DNA of 64,000 nt from Jaltomata sinuosa (taxonomy: Eukaryota > Streptophyta > Magnoliopsida > Solanales > Solanaceae), in contig QJPP01007250.1 of NCBI GenBank assembly GCA_003996215.1, forward strand, positions 186,001-250,000, in the 5' to 3' direction. A program made the translations under genes and the position numbers. Under the pieces are notes generated by a model. The model searched no databases and was not told the DNA's origin. It was given only the letters and a program-made list of their open reading frames with translations. This document shows positions 11,604-22,370 of this stretch, piece by piece (position 1 is the first letter of the stretch; each line of letters starts with the position of its first letter).

Positions 11604-11763
11604 CTCGCCACACCCGCTATAGCGGGTGGCAGGCCGCTATGGGGCTGTCGTTATAGCGGAATAGTTCTTGCTATAGTGAGAGACAAAGTCTGTCAATCCC
11701 GCTATAGCGAGAGACTTTCGCTACTGCAGTGCCGCTATAGCGACATTAGATCTCTATAGCAAG
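11604..11763. repeat. cluster of CGCTATAGCG palindromes in LTR A
   Basis: CGCTATAGCG occurs exactly at 11615-11624, 11700-11709 and 11733-11742, with degenerate copies between. The first is the centre of an 18-bp perfect palindrome, CACCCGCTATAGCGGGTG, at 11611-11628. Comparable but differently worded palindrome clusters occur in the two other Tekay-like LTRs of the window (29080-29230 and 33100-33240). Confidence 0.85.
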
Positions 11764-12570
11764 GTAAATCGTTGTAAATGTAAAAAAAATTCTAAAAACA
11801 TTTATTATTTCACAAATACATTTTGGGGAAGGTAGAGGCAATTTGGGGTAAATTCTACTAGTTTTTCACCAGAAATCTTCGTTAACGTAAGTCTTTTATC
11901 CCCGCTAACTAGTATTTTGATTCCTAGTTCATAAAATCATTAGTTTGTAGGTCTTGGGGAGGGTTTAGCTTACCCTAGATGTAAAAATCTGGTGTATAAG
12001 GGATAATGAGCTATAAACCTTGGGTTTTGATTAAAAATTGTTTATTCATGATTGCATGACTGTAATTCGCTAGTGTAATCATAGAATTGATAGTTTCTAG
12101 GCGAATATTATTGGTGGAAAAGCCCTAGAATAGGTGGAATGATCATGAATTTAGCCTGGAGGTTCGAGATTAGGCTATAATCCGCGATATTTGAGGTCAT
12201 AAATTGAAATTGTGTTTGCATTTCTATTTTTAGACCATAATCAAGCCGAGGTTTCAAGGAAAGGAAAAACTCAAGTTTGGTAGAGCAAATCAGGCTTAAA
12301 TTGAGGCAGGCGATGGTTATTGTAACCCAATTTGTGTTATGTGTGAATAATAATTTTTTCTTAGTATCACTTGCACAATATGTGTTCAGGAAAAAGAGAA
12401 TGATTGATAAATAGTATCCTAAGTGTTAATCACATGCAATGATTCTGTTTGAAAGCTTGTTTGTTTATACAAGTGTTGTCTGTCATCATTGCGGTTATGA
12501 TTGTTGTGATATCTGTCTTTATTATGTGACGTACCGGTATTTGAACATCTTCATGAGATTTGTTGATGTT

Positions 12571-12695
12571 ATTTATTAGTTAGCTCGGATACCACGTCGA
12601 TACAATTTCTATTATTTATTAATTGGCCCGGGTACCACACCGATACAATTTCTATAATTTATTAGTTGACTCAAGTACTATGCCGGTATTGTACA
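12571..12695 (+). repeat. 43-bp tandem repeat in LTR A (about 3 copies)
   Basis: Units start at 12571, 12614 and 12657, each opening ATTTATTA and carrying a GGTACCACRCCGATAC-like core; the third is more diverged. Similar GGTACC-containing units appear inverted at 32090-32220, as expected for related LTRs. Confidence 0.75.
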
Positions 12696-13332
12696 TAGAC
12701 AAGAGCTCATCCTCTATAGGTCATGACTAGTGGGCAACCATAAGACACTTAGCATGTGTGTACAGGTTTACTCCTTATTCATATGTGTTGGTTCCTTGAG
12801 TGAACCAGGCTTATCTGTTTATTGATGTGCATATGTGTTGGTTCCTTGAGATAACCAGGATTCATTGCTACTTGACATACATGTTGATCTTTGAGTGGTC
12901 GGGATGGTGTATTTAAGTGCTAAGTTGGTTTATTATGTAAACCGGGGTTCATGTGAATTGTCATAGTTGATGTCCTATGGATCCTTTGATAGTCTGGATT
13001 TCTTGCAGGATGTGACAAAGCTCTATGTTGTCTGTTACTTGTGTAGTTGGACATGACTTATATGGTTGTTGAGTCAGATTATTGACTAGGAGTCTTATAG
13101 GTAGTCATATTTAATATGACTTGTTACATGGTTATCTTGTTGTACTATGTTATGATTATATATTCGTATTTCGTATTTTGGGGCTAGCCAATGATCCTAC
13201 CAGTACATTGTTATTTTTTGTGTACTGATACAACACGTGCTCTTCTTTTTTTGAGTATAGGGTATATTCTGACTTTTATTTGTAATTTATTTGATATTTT
13301 AAAAATATGTTAGAAATTAAAAAAACAGAAAA

Positions 13333-13708
13333 TGATGAATCTATTGAAAGATAAAGGCTTTAAAGTAAATACACCAGAGAAAAGTATATACAGAGAAACC
13401 TATATGTTATTCAATTTCAAATTGATGTACAAATGAACTAAAAGAAATTCCTATTTATAGAAAAACAGAAGCAGCTTGCAAAGCTGCTTATAGAAACTTG
13501 CTTGCAAAGCTTCTTGTGAGCTACTTATAGAAACCTGCTTACAAAGCTGCTTGTGAGCTGCTTATCGAAACCTGCTTACAAAGCTTCTTGTGAGCTGCTT
13601 ATAAGAACCTGCTTACAAAACTGCTTGTGAGCTGCTTATCGGAACCTGCTTATAAAGCTGCTTGTAGAAGTAACAAATGGACATCCACAATTAATTGTAT
13701 TTATAACA
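13333..13708 (-). repeat. 3' LTR of copia C (376 bases)
   Basis: On the plus strand it starts TGATGAATC and ends TTATAACA, pairing with 18610-18936. Roughly half is an array of 36-bp units built on AACCTGCTTACAAAGCTGCT (about 13466-13671). Copy number accounts for most of the 49-base length difference from the other LTR. Confidence 0.88.
13466..13671. repeat. hairpin-forming 36-bp tandem array in copia LTR
   Basis: About five to six degenerate 36-bp units contain the inverted repeat GCAGCTT-GCA-AAGCTGC or close variants, so each unit could fold as a short stem-loop. The other LTR has about four units at 18746-18895. The array lies where LTR promoter elements would be expected, but no function is shown. 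Confidence 0.85.
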
Positions 13709-13720
13709 CTCCCTCTTGGA
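13709..13720 (-). promoter_or_regulatory. polypurine tract of copia C
   Basis: On the minus strand the sequence TCCAAGAGGGAG lies directly inside the 3' LTR, the expected place for the polypurine tract. Confidence 0.65.
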
Positions 13721-14029
13721 TGTTTATTAATAGATAATGTGCCTCGTTAAAACCTTACTAGAAAAAAATTCAGTGGAAAAAGTCCTAGTGAAGGAAAAAA
13801 TTACACCTATCTAGTAATACGCATTTACTAGTTGCCTCATAAAAAACATTACTAGAAAAACCCAATGGAGAAAACCTTAGTTAAGGAAAAAAGAGTACAT
13901 CGCGTATTTTACTCTCCTTGATGGAGACCACGTTTTAGTTGTCCAAGTTTTCATATTCCTATCTTGTATACCATCTTCTCATGAGTTGAAGTTGGTAAGA
14001 ATTTGATGAATAAATCTGCTGAATTATCA
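13721..14029 (-). other. copia C 3' untranslated stretch with imperfect direct repeat
   Basis: There is no coding signal. Two imperfect copies of a block of about 90 bases lie near 13740 and 13830, both with TTACTAGAAAAA followed by GGA[A/G]AAA and AAGGAAAAAA. It sits between the RNase H end and the polypurine tract. Confidence 0.5.
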
Positions 14030-14479
14030 CTTAAACAGATTTGTTGGACATTAATATCACCATTTTTCTAAAGATTATGTGTGAAGAATAATTTTGGTGA
14101 AATGTTCTTCGTTCTGTCTCCTTTTATGAAGTCTTCCTTTAATTGGGATATGCATGCATCATAGTTTTTGTATACGATTATGGGTACTTTAGTATCATAC
14201 TTCAGGCCACATCTCCCTTTGATAAAATGTATCACTGATCTCAACCATACACATTCTCTACTTGCTTCGTGAATCGCTATTATCTCAGCATGATTCGAAG
14301 AAGTAGCAACAATGGACTGCTTTGTAGATCGTCATGATATAGCAATACCTTCATATGTGAATAAATAGCCTGTTTGATATTGAGCTTTATGTGATCAGAT
14401 AAATAACCTGCATTTGCATGACCAACAAGATCTGCACTATTTTTGTTAGTATAAAACAGGCCCATATCAATGGACCCCT
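14030..14479 (-). pseudogene. copia RNase H (element C)
   Basis: The open part (14465-14280) starts M-G-L-F-Y-T-N-K and has A-D-L-V-G-H-A-N-A-G-Y-L-S-D, matching the copia RNase H start where the normal D-A-D-Y/G-Y block carries a catalytic Asp; here the expected A-D-A-G reads A-N-A-G, a lost acidic residue. After this the frame shifts. Confidence 0.75.
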
Positions 14480-15510
14480 TTAAATATCATAATATATGCT
14501 TAACTTCATTTCAATGTCTACATGTAGGAGAAGAACTATACCTGCAAGCAAATTAACATACAATACTATGTCAGGCCTAGTAGCATTAGCAAGACACATA
14601 AGTGTATCAATTGCACTCAGATATGGTACTTCAGGACCAAGAAGTTCCTCATTCTCTTCTTGAGGTCGGAACAGATCTTTACTCACTTCAAGTAATCGAA
14701 CAACTATTGGAGTACTTAATGGATGCGCTTTGTCCATGTAGAATCGTTTCAAAATATTTTCAGTATAGGTAGATTGATGGATGAAGATCTCATCTGCCAA
14801 ATATTCAATTTGTAGACCAAGGCAAAGTTTTATCATCACAAGATCTTTCATCTCAAATTTTTTCTTTAGATATTCAATCGCCTTTTTGACCCCTTTTGGA
14901 GTTTTAATAAGATTTATTTCATCAACATAAATAACAAGTATAACAAACTCTGATGTTATTTTCTTAATAAAAATATATAGACAAATGGCACCATTTATGT
15001 AGCCTTCATTTATCAAGTACTCACTAAAGCGATTATACCACATCCGTCCTGATTGTTTTAAACCGTATAACGATTTTTGTAATCTGATTGAGTATATTTC
15101 TTGAGACTTTGAACTACATGCTTCAGGCATTTTAAATCATTCTCGGATTTTCATGTAAATATCATTGACAGGTGAACCATAAAGATAAGCTGTAATCACA
15201 TTCATTAGATATATTTCAAAGTTTTCATACACAACTAAACTGATGAGATATCGAAATATTATGGCATTCATAACTGATGACTATGTCTCTTCATAGTCGA
15301 CACCGGATTTTTGAGAGACTCCTTGTGCAACAAAGCGTGCCTTGTATCTCACAATTTCATTTCTCTCATTTTTTTTACACAAAGACTCATTTATAGCCAA
15401 TAGGTTTTACACCATCAAGCATTTGAACTGCAGGTCCAAAAGCCTCACGTTTATTAAGTGAGTTCAATTCTGATTGAATTTCCTCTTGCCATTTTGGCCA
15501 ATAACATCTT
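14480..15510 (-). pseudogene. copia reverse transcriptase (element C)
   Basis: The open frame 15130-14480 has the copia RT blocks Y-G-L-K-Q-S-G-R-M-W-Y, V-I-L-V-I-Y-V-D-E (normally Y-V-D-D, so the second catalytic Asp is changed to Glu), L-G-L-Q-I-E and Y-L-S-A-I-D-T-L-M-C-L-A-N-A-T-R-P-D. The N-terminal third (about 15130-15510) is present in shifted frames. The catalytic change and frame breaks mean it is inactive. Confidence 0.85.
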
Positions 15511-15960
15511 CATCGATATTGTTCGACAGATAGAGGTTCAAGATCATCACTATATTGTATAATGTCAAGTGCAATATTGTATGTAAAAATATTATCCACC
15601 ATAATTTTGGATCGATTAAAATTTATCTCATCACCAGTAGAACTTATTGAAAGCTCTTCATTCACTTGAGTTTCGAATTCACTGTTTTCTTCAGAAATAT
15701 CAGGATTAATCAGATCTCTTATGAGATTCTTTTGTAGTGTCATTTCAATCATTTTTCGTGCTTTTTTTTCTAGGATTTTTATCCTTGGAACCCAATGGTC
15801 TACCACGCATCAGGCGTGTTTGAGATTCAGAAGCTATGATACTAGTAGATGGTCCTGCTGGAACAGCAATTTGGATAGACACATTCACTGCAGGGATATG
15901 AGATTTAGTTATCCTTTTCAAATCAGTAAATGTGTCTGGCATTTGATTTGCTATTTTCTG
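15510..15960 (-). pseudogene. copia integrase-RT linker (element C)
   Basis: Two overlapping minus-strand frames (15942-15745 and 15806-15510) make up the variable hinge between integrase and RT, with an R-G-R-P-L-G-S-K-D-K-N-P-R-K patch followed by acidic S/E-rich sequence. The frame change falls near 15780 in an A/T run. Confidence 0.6.
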
Positions 15961-16035
15961 TAAATGAATGATCTTCTGGATCTCCTGTTCACATATGGAG
16001 GCACGTAGATCAAAATGAGATAGTGATAAAGTTTT

Positions 16036-16918
16036 TCACATAATTTTTCTTTCGAGTTTCTTTTTCTCTCCCCCTAAATGCGAGAAATTTGTTTCATCAA
16101 ATCGATAATCTAAAAATCGAGCAGTGAATAAATCCCCGATCAATAGTTCAAACCCAAAATATGTTCCTAACTTTCTTAAGGGGCCCATCTTAGTGCATTG
16201 TGATGGTGGTACTAGCACATATACAGCATATTCGAAAATTTGTAGATGGACAATATTTGGTTCATGATTAAAGACTAATTGTGACAAAGAGTATTTATTA
16301 TAATGAGTCGGTCTGAGATAAACAAGTGATGCTGCATCTAAAATAGCATGACCCAAAATAAAAGTGGACAACTTTATTTTCATAAGTAGTGGTCTTGTTA
16401 TTAATTGTAGGCGCTTGATAAATGACTCAGGAAGGCCATTTTGAGTATGAACATGAGCTACATGATGTTCATCTCTTATCCCAACTGATACACAATAATC
16501 ATCAAAATCTTGGGATGTAAATTCTCCAGCAATATCAAGGCAAATAGCTTTTATGGGATAATCTGAAATTTGCTCCCTTAATCGTATTACTTGTGCCAAT
16601 AACCTCGAAAACGCGAGGTTGTGAAACGAAAAAAGGCACACATGAGACTATCTTGAAGATTTGTCTATTAGGACCATAAAATATCTGAATGACCCACTGA
16701 ATGGGTGAATAGGTCAACATATATCCCCATATATACGTTCTCGAAAAAAAAGGGAATTCAATGTCAACTTTCATTGGCGATGACCTAGTTATCAATTTGC
16801 CTTGACAACAAGCAACACATAAAAATTCACCACTTTCATGAATCTTTAGGTTCTTGAGTGGATACCCATTTGAATTTTTAATGATTTGTCTTATCATTAT
16901 TGATTCAGAATGACCCAT
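16036..16918 (-). pseudogene. copia integrase (element C)
   Basis: The GAG-pre-integrase zinc-binding part is in 16918-16535 (G-H-S, then C-V-A-C-C-Q-G-K). The catalytic core continues in another frame at 16641-16036 with I-A-G-E-F-T-S-Q-D-F-D-D-Y-C (normally D-N-A-G-E-F; the second acidic position is lost), H-T-Q-N-G-L-P-E-S and the conserved E-P-N-I-V-H-L-Q-I-F-E block. A frameshift near 16600 splits the domain. Confidence 0.85.
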
Positions 16919-17050
16919 TTGGTCATGACAAAGAACAAAAGTACTCGAATCAGTAAACTTCTGATTTACGACAGGGTGTGCTTCAATTGTACTTATTTAT
17001 ACATAATACAGGCTGAAAGATAAAGTTGATAATTTCTCTAAAATATACTT

Positions 17051-17400
17051 CTAACCGGAGATATTTTTGATAATACCAAGATATTTAAAATTCATTTCAT
17101 TTAACGTCTCAACATGATATTCATTTCGACAAATATCTTTAAAACTTAATAAATTTCTTGGGGATTTAAAAAAGAACAATGCATATTTTATAACAAGTTT
17201 TGTTCCCTTAGGCAAAAATATAGTAGCTCTTCTGGAGCCTTCAATCAATTTTGAATTACCTAAAATTGTAGTAACATTTGCTTTTCTCCTAAGTAAGTAG
17301 AAAAAAGTATTTCTCATCTTTGAATATGGCGTGCGTTGTTCCACTATCAACCACACAAATATCTTCATGATTGTTCATTGATCCAAATAAAATTTTTTCA
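17051..17400 (-). pseudogene. copia aspartic protease (element C)
   Basis: After a frame break at the D-S-G-T-T active site near 17350, the frame reads Y-L-L-R-R-K-A-N-V-T-T-I, G-S-R-R-A-T-I-F-L-P-K-G-T and R-N-L-L-S-F-K-D-I, the usual order of a copia gag-proximal protease. No stop-free version spans the domain. Confidence 0.75.
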
Positions 17401-17539
17401 AGATAAATAATTTAGATAAAATAAATATTATAGTACTATTACCAAATAAAGCATTACATAAACTTTATTTATTTACAGGATTAAGAAAATACGATTATAC
17501 TAGTTAATACAAATAACAGATATAAAAAATATTTAGACT

Positions 17540-18483
17540 ATCACAGATTCATCACCAATAAAGTGATCTATTTTTCCTTTAGGGTGCTCAAAGAAATCAG
17601 CAACATCTAAATGCATGGGCTTAACATTATCTTCAGAGATAAAGTGTGGTTCTGCATTAGTATCCATCTTCTTCAGGGATGCTTGATAGAGATCAACCAG
17701 GTGCCTTGGCATATGACAGGTACAAGACCAATGTCCCTTTTATCCACATCGATAGTATTTATTTCCTGAATTTTTTTTGCACCGCTTCAGAACTTTCATC
17801 CTTCTTTTTACACTACTGGTGCTGAAGGTTATTATTTGGTGCAAGACGACCACAATGATTAGGATTTCTTTCTCGACCATGATCATGATCACTATTGGGG
17901 TCACGACCTTTTCCACACTTAGATTGGTAAAAATTTATTACATTCACTTCAGGGAATGGAGCAGAACCAGTAGGTCAACTTTCATGATTTTTCATTAAAA
18001 GGTCGTTATATTGTTCCGCAATAAGAAAATGTGAAATTAATTCAGAGTATTTCTTGAACCACATTTCTCGGTATTGCTGTTGTAGGAGCATACTCAAGGA
18101 AAAAAAATGGAGAATATTTTCTCCAGCATATCATGATTAGTGACGGTTTCTCCGCATAATTTTAACTGAGAAATAATTCTGAACATGAAAAAATTATACT
18201 CAATGATATATTTAAAATCTTGGAGCCTCAAATGCATCCACTCATAACGTGCTTGTGGATGAACGACCATCTTCAGGTGGTCATATCTATCTTTAAAATT
18301 ATCCCACAGTACAAAAGGATCTTTAATAGTGAGATACTTCATTTTTAAAGCCTCGTCAATGTGATGGTGGAGAAATATCATTGTCTTGGCATGATCTTGA
18401 TTTGATGTCTGATTTTTATTTTTGATGATGTCTGTCAGACCCATCGCATCAAGATGAATTTTAGCATCAAGTGACCAAAACAA
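17540..18483 (-). pseudogene. copia gag with zinc-knuckle remnant (element C)
   Basis: The open frame 18483-18094 is the gag core: L-D-A-K-I-H-L-D-A-M-G-L near the N-terminus, F-L-H-H-H-I-D-E-A-L-K, D-P-F-V-L-W-D-N-F, R-Y-E-W-M-H-L-R-L-Q-D-F-K and I-S-Q-L-K-L-C-G-E. A broken zinc knuckle (C-G-x-K-G-H-W-S-C-T-C) is encoded near 17730-17760 on the same strand, with a stop inside it. Sequence 17540-17700 is the gag-protease junction. Confidence 0.8.
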
Positions 18484-18609
18484 CTAATTTTTTCCCGATA
18501 TATCCAGGGCAACAAATTCACGTTTAGAAAAATATTCCATTTAAGTACGAAAAGAAAGTTTGTACCTTCGATACTTACAGTATTTTCTCAAGATGGCAGA
18601 GGCTCGTGC

Positions 18610-18936
18610 TGATAACGTATTATAAAATAAAGACTTTAAAGTAAATACACCAGAGAAAAGTATACAGAGAGAAACCTATATGTTATTCAATTTCAAACTG
18701 ATGTAGAAGTGAAATGAAAGAACTTCCTGTTTATAGAAGAATGGAAGCAGCTTGCAAAGCTGCTTATCGGAACCTACTTGCAAAGCTGCTTATGAGAACC
18801 TGCTTACAAAGTTGTTTGTGAGCTGCTTATAGGAATCTGCTTACAAAGCTGCTTGTAAGCTGCTTATAGAAACCTGCTTACAAAGTTGCTTGTAAGAGTA
18901 ACAAATGGACATCCACAATGAAGTATATTCATAACA
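18610..18936 (-). repeat. 5' LTR of copia C (327 bases)
   Basis: This pairs with 13333-13708. In element sense it starts TGTTATGAATATAC and ends TACGTTATCA, and the inner flank reads GCACGAGCCTCTGCCATC, the likely primer-binding region, which I cannot match to a tRNA with confidence. It holds about four 36-bp hairpin units (18746-18895). Confidence 0.88.
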
Positions 18937-19228
18937 AAATCCAAATTCTAAAAATTAATTTTATTGTTCACATAAGAACACAAGAATTAAATCAACATTT
19001 TCAAAAACTTTATGTTGTGTTGGAATAAATACTTTTTAAGGAGTATAAACAACATGATTTACGCCTTTATTTTTACAAATATACAGCGGCGGATGCAATA
19101 TGAACACACCGGGTTTATCTAAATCCAATAATTTTTAACGTAGAATATAAATTTATAAATAAAAATTTATTAAAATTATGACAAATAGTAAGTCAGAACT
19201 CATAGCTCTACAAATACATTAGGTTTAA
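18937..19228. other. short AT-rich spacer between copia C and MULE-like element
   Basis: AT-rich sequence without ORF or recognised repeat end. It may include the lost tail of the element A LTR, but I see no match that proves it. Confidence 0.4.
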
Positions 19229-19339
19229 CGGAAAAGGGTAAAAAATATCCTTAAATTATTTGAAATTGAACAAATATGCCCTCCGATAATAAATTAGTCT
19301 AAAAATAGGGAGAAACACAGAAATAGTCTTTTTCTTCTT

Positions 19340-19535
19340 TTTTTTTGGGTTTCCCACCCAGTGTCTGGTACCCACATTGGAGCCCGACTAAATCCGAATT
19401 CGCGCCGGGAAGTCCCATATTGGGAGGTATAGCACTCCATAACAAAGGCGACTTTGTACCCAAGGGGGCTCGAACCCGAGACCTCTTGATTAAGGATGAA
19501 GGAGTACTTACCACTCCACCACAACCCTTGTTGGT
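19340..19535 (-). mobile_element. tRNA-derived SINE (Solanaceae type)
   Basis: On the minus strand it starts near a GTTGTGG and has an A-box-like TGGTGGAGTGGTAAG (19507-19521) and a B box GGTTCGAGCCC within GGTCTCGGGTTCGAGCCCC (19465-19483), the RNA polymerase III promoter of tRNA-like heads. The body then ends in an A-rich tail at about 19340-19350. Flanks GTCTTTTTCTTCTT (19326-19339) and GTCTTCTTCTTCTT (19536-19549) form a likely 14-bp target duplication with one mismatch. About 196 bases fits a plant SINE. The overlapping ORFs are not genes. Confidence 0.8.
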
Positions 19536-19991
19536 GTCTTCTTCTTCTTCTTCTTCTTCTTTTGGTTTTCTTGTTATTTTATTTTAAATTCATTTTCTTG
19601 CTGCCTTCTTCTTCTTTTCGTTTTCTCCATTATTTTATTTTAATTTTTTTTGTTGCTCCATATATTTTTTTAAAAAAAATTGTTCTCCTGTTTAATAAAA
19701 AATACAATTTTGTATTTTTTTTTCTTTTTCCAATAAAATGGAGATAGTTAGAATAGAAAAAAGTCAATGTAATGTAACTCTTCAAAAAAGTCAATTTTTT
19801 GTATAATTTATGTATAATAAATGTATAATCAAATACAAAAAGAGTATTTTTATTGATTATATGTAAATAACATATTTTATACAACAATGATACATATATA
19901 TATATATATATTATATAATAATGATACAATTTCTATACACATCCTATACATATACATATTCTACACTTGGCTGATACAATTTATATCTATC

Positions 19992-19995
<4 letters not shown>

Positions 19996-20077
<82 letters not shown>
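19996..20077. repeat. (CT)n then (TA)n microsatellite
   Basis: About 23 CT units run to 20040, directly followed by about 18 AT/TA units. The plus-strand ORF 19887-20171 is an artefact of these tracts. Confidence 0.95.
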
Positions 20078-20079
<2 letters not shown>

Positions 20080-20082
<3 letters not shown>

Positions 20083-20130
20083 TGAAGAAGCAGGCAGCAG
20101 GGCGTCAACATGCGGCCTGCTTCTTCATTC
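20080..20130. repeat. perfect 16-bp inverted repeat (hairpin)
   Basis: GAATGAAGAAGCAGGC (20080-20095) is the exact reverse complement of GCCTGCTTCTTCATTC (20115-20130), with a 19-base loop. It is GC-richer than its surroundings and sits exactly between the (TA)n tract and the higher-order tandem repeat. Confidence 0.9.
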
Positions 20131-21955
20131 GTGGGCCCGATCTTTGTTTTAATTTATTTATCTTTTTTTAAATTTATTATATGTTTAAAAAATACGTAAA
20201 AAGATAAATTACAATAATTAACAATTTAAAATATTTGAAAAGCATAAAAAATCGATTGACTCTCAAAATTTTATTAGTGTCGCATAAATTGGGATAAAGA
20301 AAGTAATATATATTATTTAAAAATAATATAAAAGGTGCTATAAATCACAATAATTAATAATTTAAAATATTTAAAAGACAAAAATTTAATTGACTTTAAA
20401 TTTTGTCAATGTCGCATAAATTGAAGTATTGGAGTAGAGAGAGTAACATATATTAATTGAAAATTATGTAAAAACTACTATAAATCACAATAACTAATAA
20501 CTTATAATATCTAAAAATTATATAAACAAATTAGGGTGAATCTCCAAATTTCATCAGCGCCACATAAAAAAAAGTATTATAATTCACAATAATTAACAAC
20601 TTAAGATATTTAAAAATAGTACAAATTTTTTTTGATCGACTCTCTATTTGATTTATGTTACATAAATTGGGACAAAAAAAGTAGCATATATTGGGCCCCC
20701 ATTTGTGGGCTCAGTAAAAATACTTTCTTTAATTTCTTTTGTTTTAATTTGTTCGTCTTATTTTTTTAATTTATTATATATTTAAAAAAATACATATATT
20801 AGTAAATTATAATAATTAATAATTTAAAGTATTTAAAAGACATAAAAAAAATTATTTGACTCTCAAACTTTTATCAGTGCCGCATAAATTGGGATAAAGG
20901 AAGTAACACATATTATTTAAAAATAATGTAAAAAGTATTGTAAATCACAATAATTAATAATTTAAATATTTAAAAGACAGGAAATTTTTTTTTATTGACT
21001 CCAAATTTCGTTAATGTCACATAAATTGGTGTAGAGAAAGCAACATATATTATTTAAAAATTGCGTAAAAAGTATTATAAATTACAATAACTAACAACTT
21101 CAAATATCTAAAAATTATAAGAACAAATTGGGGCGACTCTCCGAATTCTATCTGCGCCACATAAATTAGGACAGAGAGAGTAACATATATTATCTGAAAA
21201 TTTTATAAAAAAATATTATAATTCACAATAAATAATAACTTAAGATATTTAAAAATTGTATAAAATAATAATCTAATCAACTCTTCAAATTTAATTTATA
21301 TCATATAAATTGGGACAGAAAAATAGTATATATTGGACCAGTGTTCTTTTAAATTTTTTTATTTTAATTTGTTTGTCTTATTTTTTTTTAATTTATATTA
21401 TATATTTAAAAAATGCATAAATTAATAAATTATAATAATTAATAATTTAAGATATTTAAAAAACATAATTTTTTTTATTGAATCCTCAAAATTTTATTGG
21501 TGCCACATAAATTGGGATAAAGGAAGTAACACATATTATTTAAAAATAATCTAAGAAGTATTGTAAATCACAATAATTAATAATTTAAAATATTTAAAAG
21601 ACATAAAAAAAATTATTGACTCCAAATTTCGTTAATGTCACATAAATTGGAGTAGAGAGAGCAACATATATTATTTGAAAATTACGTAAAAAGTACTATA
21701 AATTACAATAACTAACAACTTCAAATTTCTAAAAACTATAAAACCAAATTGGGGTGACTCTCCAAATTCCATCGGCGCCACATAAATTAGGACAGAGAGA
21801 CTAACATATATTATTTAAAAATTTTATAATTTTTTTTTATAATTCACAACTAATAACTTAAGATATTTAAAAATTATAAAAAAAATAATTTGATCGACTC
21901 TTCAAATTTAATTTATATTATATAAATTGGGACAGAAAAAATAGCATATAAGCAC
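20131..21955 (+). repeat. AT-rich higher-order tandem repeat, three units of about 600-620 bases
   Basis: A short block reading CATAAATTGGGA plus a purine stretch (AGAGAGTAACATAT) recurs about every 100-220 bases at about 20283, 20413, 20560, 20661, 20883, 21020, 21160, 21302, 21507, 21639, 21779 and 21919. Positions 1, 5 and 9 resemble each other more than their neighbours, as do 2/6/10, 3/7/11 and 4/8/12. So four monomer types form a higher-order unit present three times (about 20131-20700, 20701-21340, 21341-21955). Each unit opens with a TTTTAATTTGTTTGTCTTA-like block. No coding potential. Confidence 0.85.
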
Positions 21956-21961
21956 GGGCTT

Positions 21962-22370
21962 TTCGTTTATATATATATATATATATATATATATCTTATA
22001 CAATTTCTATACACATCTTATACAACATCAGATAGTCTATACACATCTTATACAATTTGTATAGTCTATACACATCCTATACAACATTTAGATGCAACTA
22101 TTATTCATATACATATTTTATATAACAATTATACAATTTCTATACACATTCATACAACTTTTAGCTAGAATTATTATTCAGATACATATTTTATATAATA
22201 TTTATATAATTTCTGTAAAGTTTCTATATATATCTTATACGGATATATATTTTATACAATAACTATACAGTTTGTATACATATTTCATATAATTTTAATA
22301 TATATATCTTATACAGATACATATTTTATACAATAATTATACAGTTTCTATACAATTGTATTTAATTATT
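21962..22370. repeat. degenerate CTATACACATCTTATACAA minisatellite
   Basis: After a short (AT)n run, imperfect copies of about 20-40 bases built on TATACAATTTCTATACACAT repeat to about 22370. The same words occur on the other side of the higher-order array at about 19915-19990, so the array appears embedded in this minisatellite. Confidence 0.75.

Larger units (their letters stand above)
11260..13332 (+). repeat. 3' LTR of element A (truncated)
   Basis: The LTR begins TGTAACATCCC about 60 bases after the last coding remnant, the usual start for this family. It runs about 2.07 kb until the copia element C begins at 13333. It contains a cluster of CGCTATAGCG palindromes (11604-11763), a 43-bp tandem repeat (12571 on) and a second short tandem repeat around CATATGTGTTGGTTCCTTGAG at about 12780-12860. 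I do not see a clean CA end, so the distal end is probably lost. The ORF at 11565-11759 is just the palindrome cluster. Confidence 0.75.
13333..18936 (-). mobile_element. Ty1/copia retrotransposon C
   Basis: Reading on the minus strand, the order is 5' LTR (18936-18610), gag, protease, integrase, reverse transcriptase, RNase H, 3' LTR (13708-13333), which is copia order. Each domain is recognisable but broken by stops and frameshifts. It abuts the truncated end of the 3' LTR of element A, so it probably inserted there. Flanks are A-rich and I cannot call a convincing target duplication. The copia clade is left open. Confidence 0.88.

Noticed and set aside
11565..11759. 64-codon ORF in LTR A
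   Set aside because: It is the translation of the CGCTATAGCG palindrome cluster.
19440..19535. tRNA gene on the minus strand (A- and B-box-like sequence)
   Set aside because: The boxes sit in a 196-base unit with an A-rich tail and target duplication; no cloverleaf with anticodon stem is apparent. It is a SINE head.
19887..20171. ORF of Ile/Tyr and Ser/Leu runs
   Set aside because: Pure translation of (TA)n and (CT)n microsatellites.
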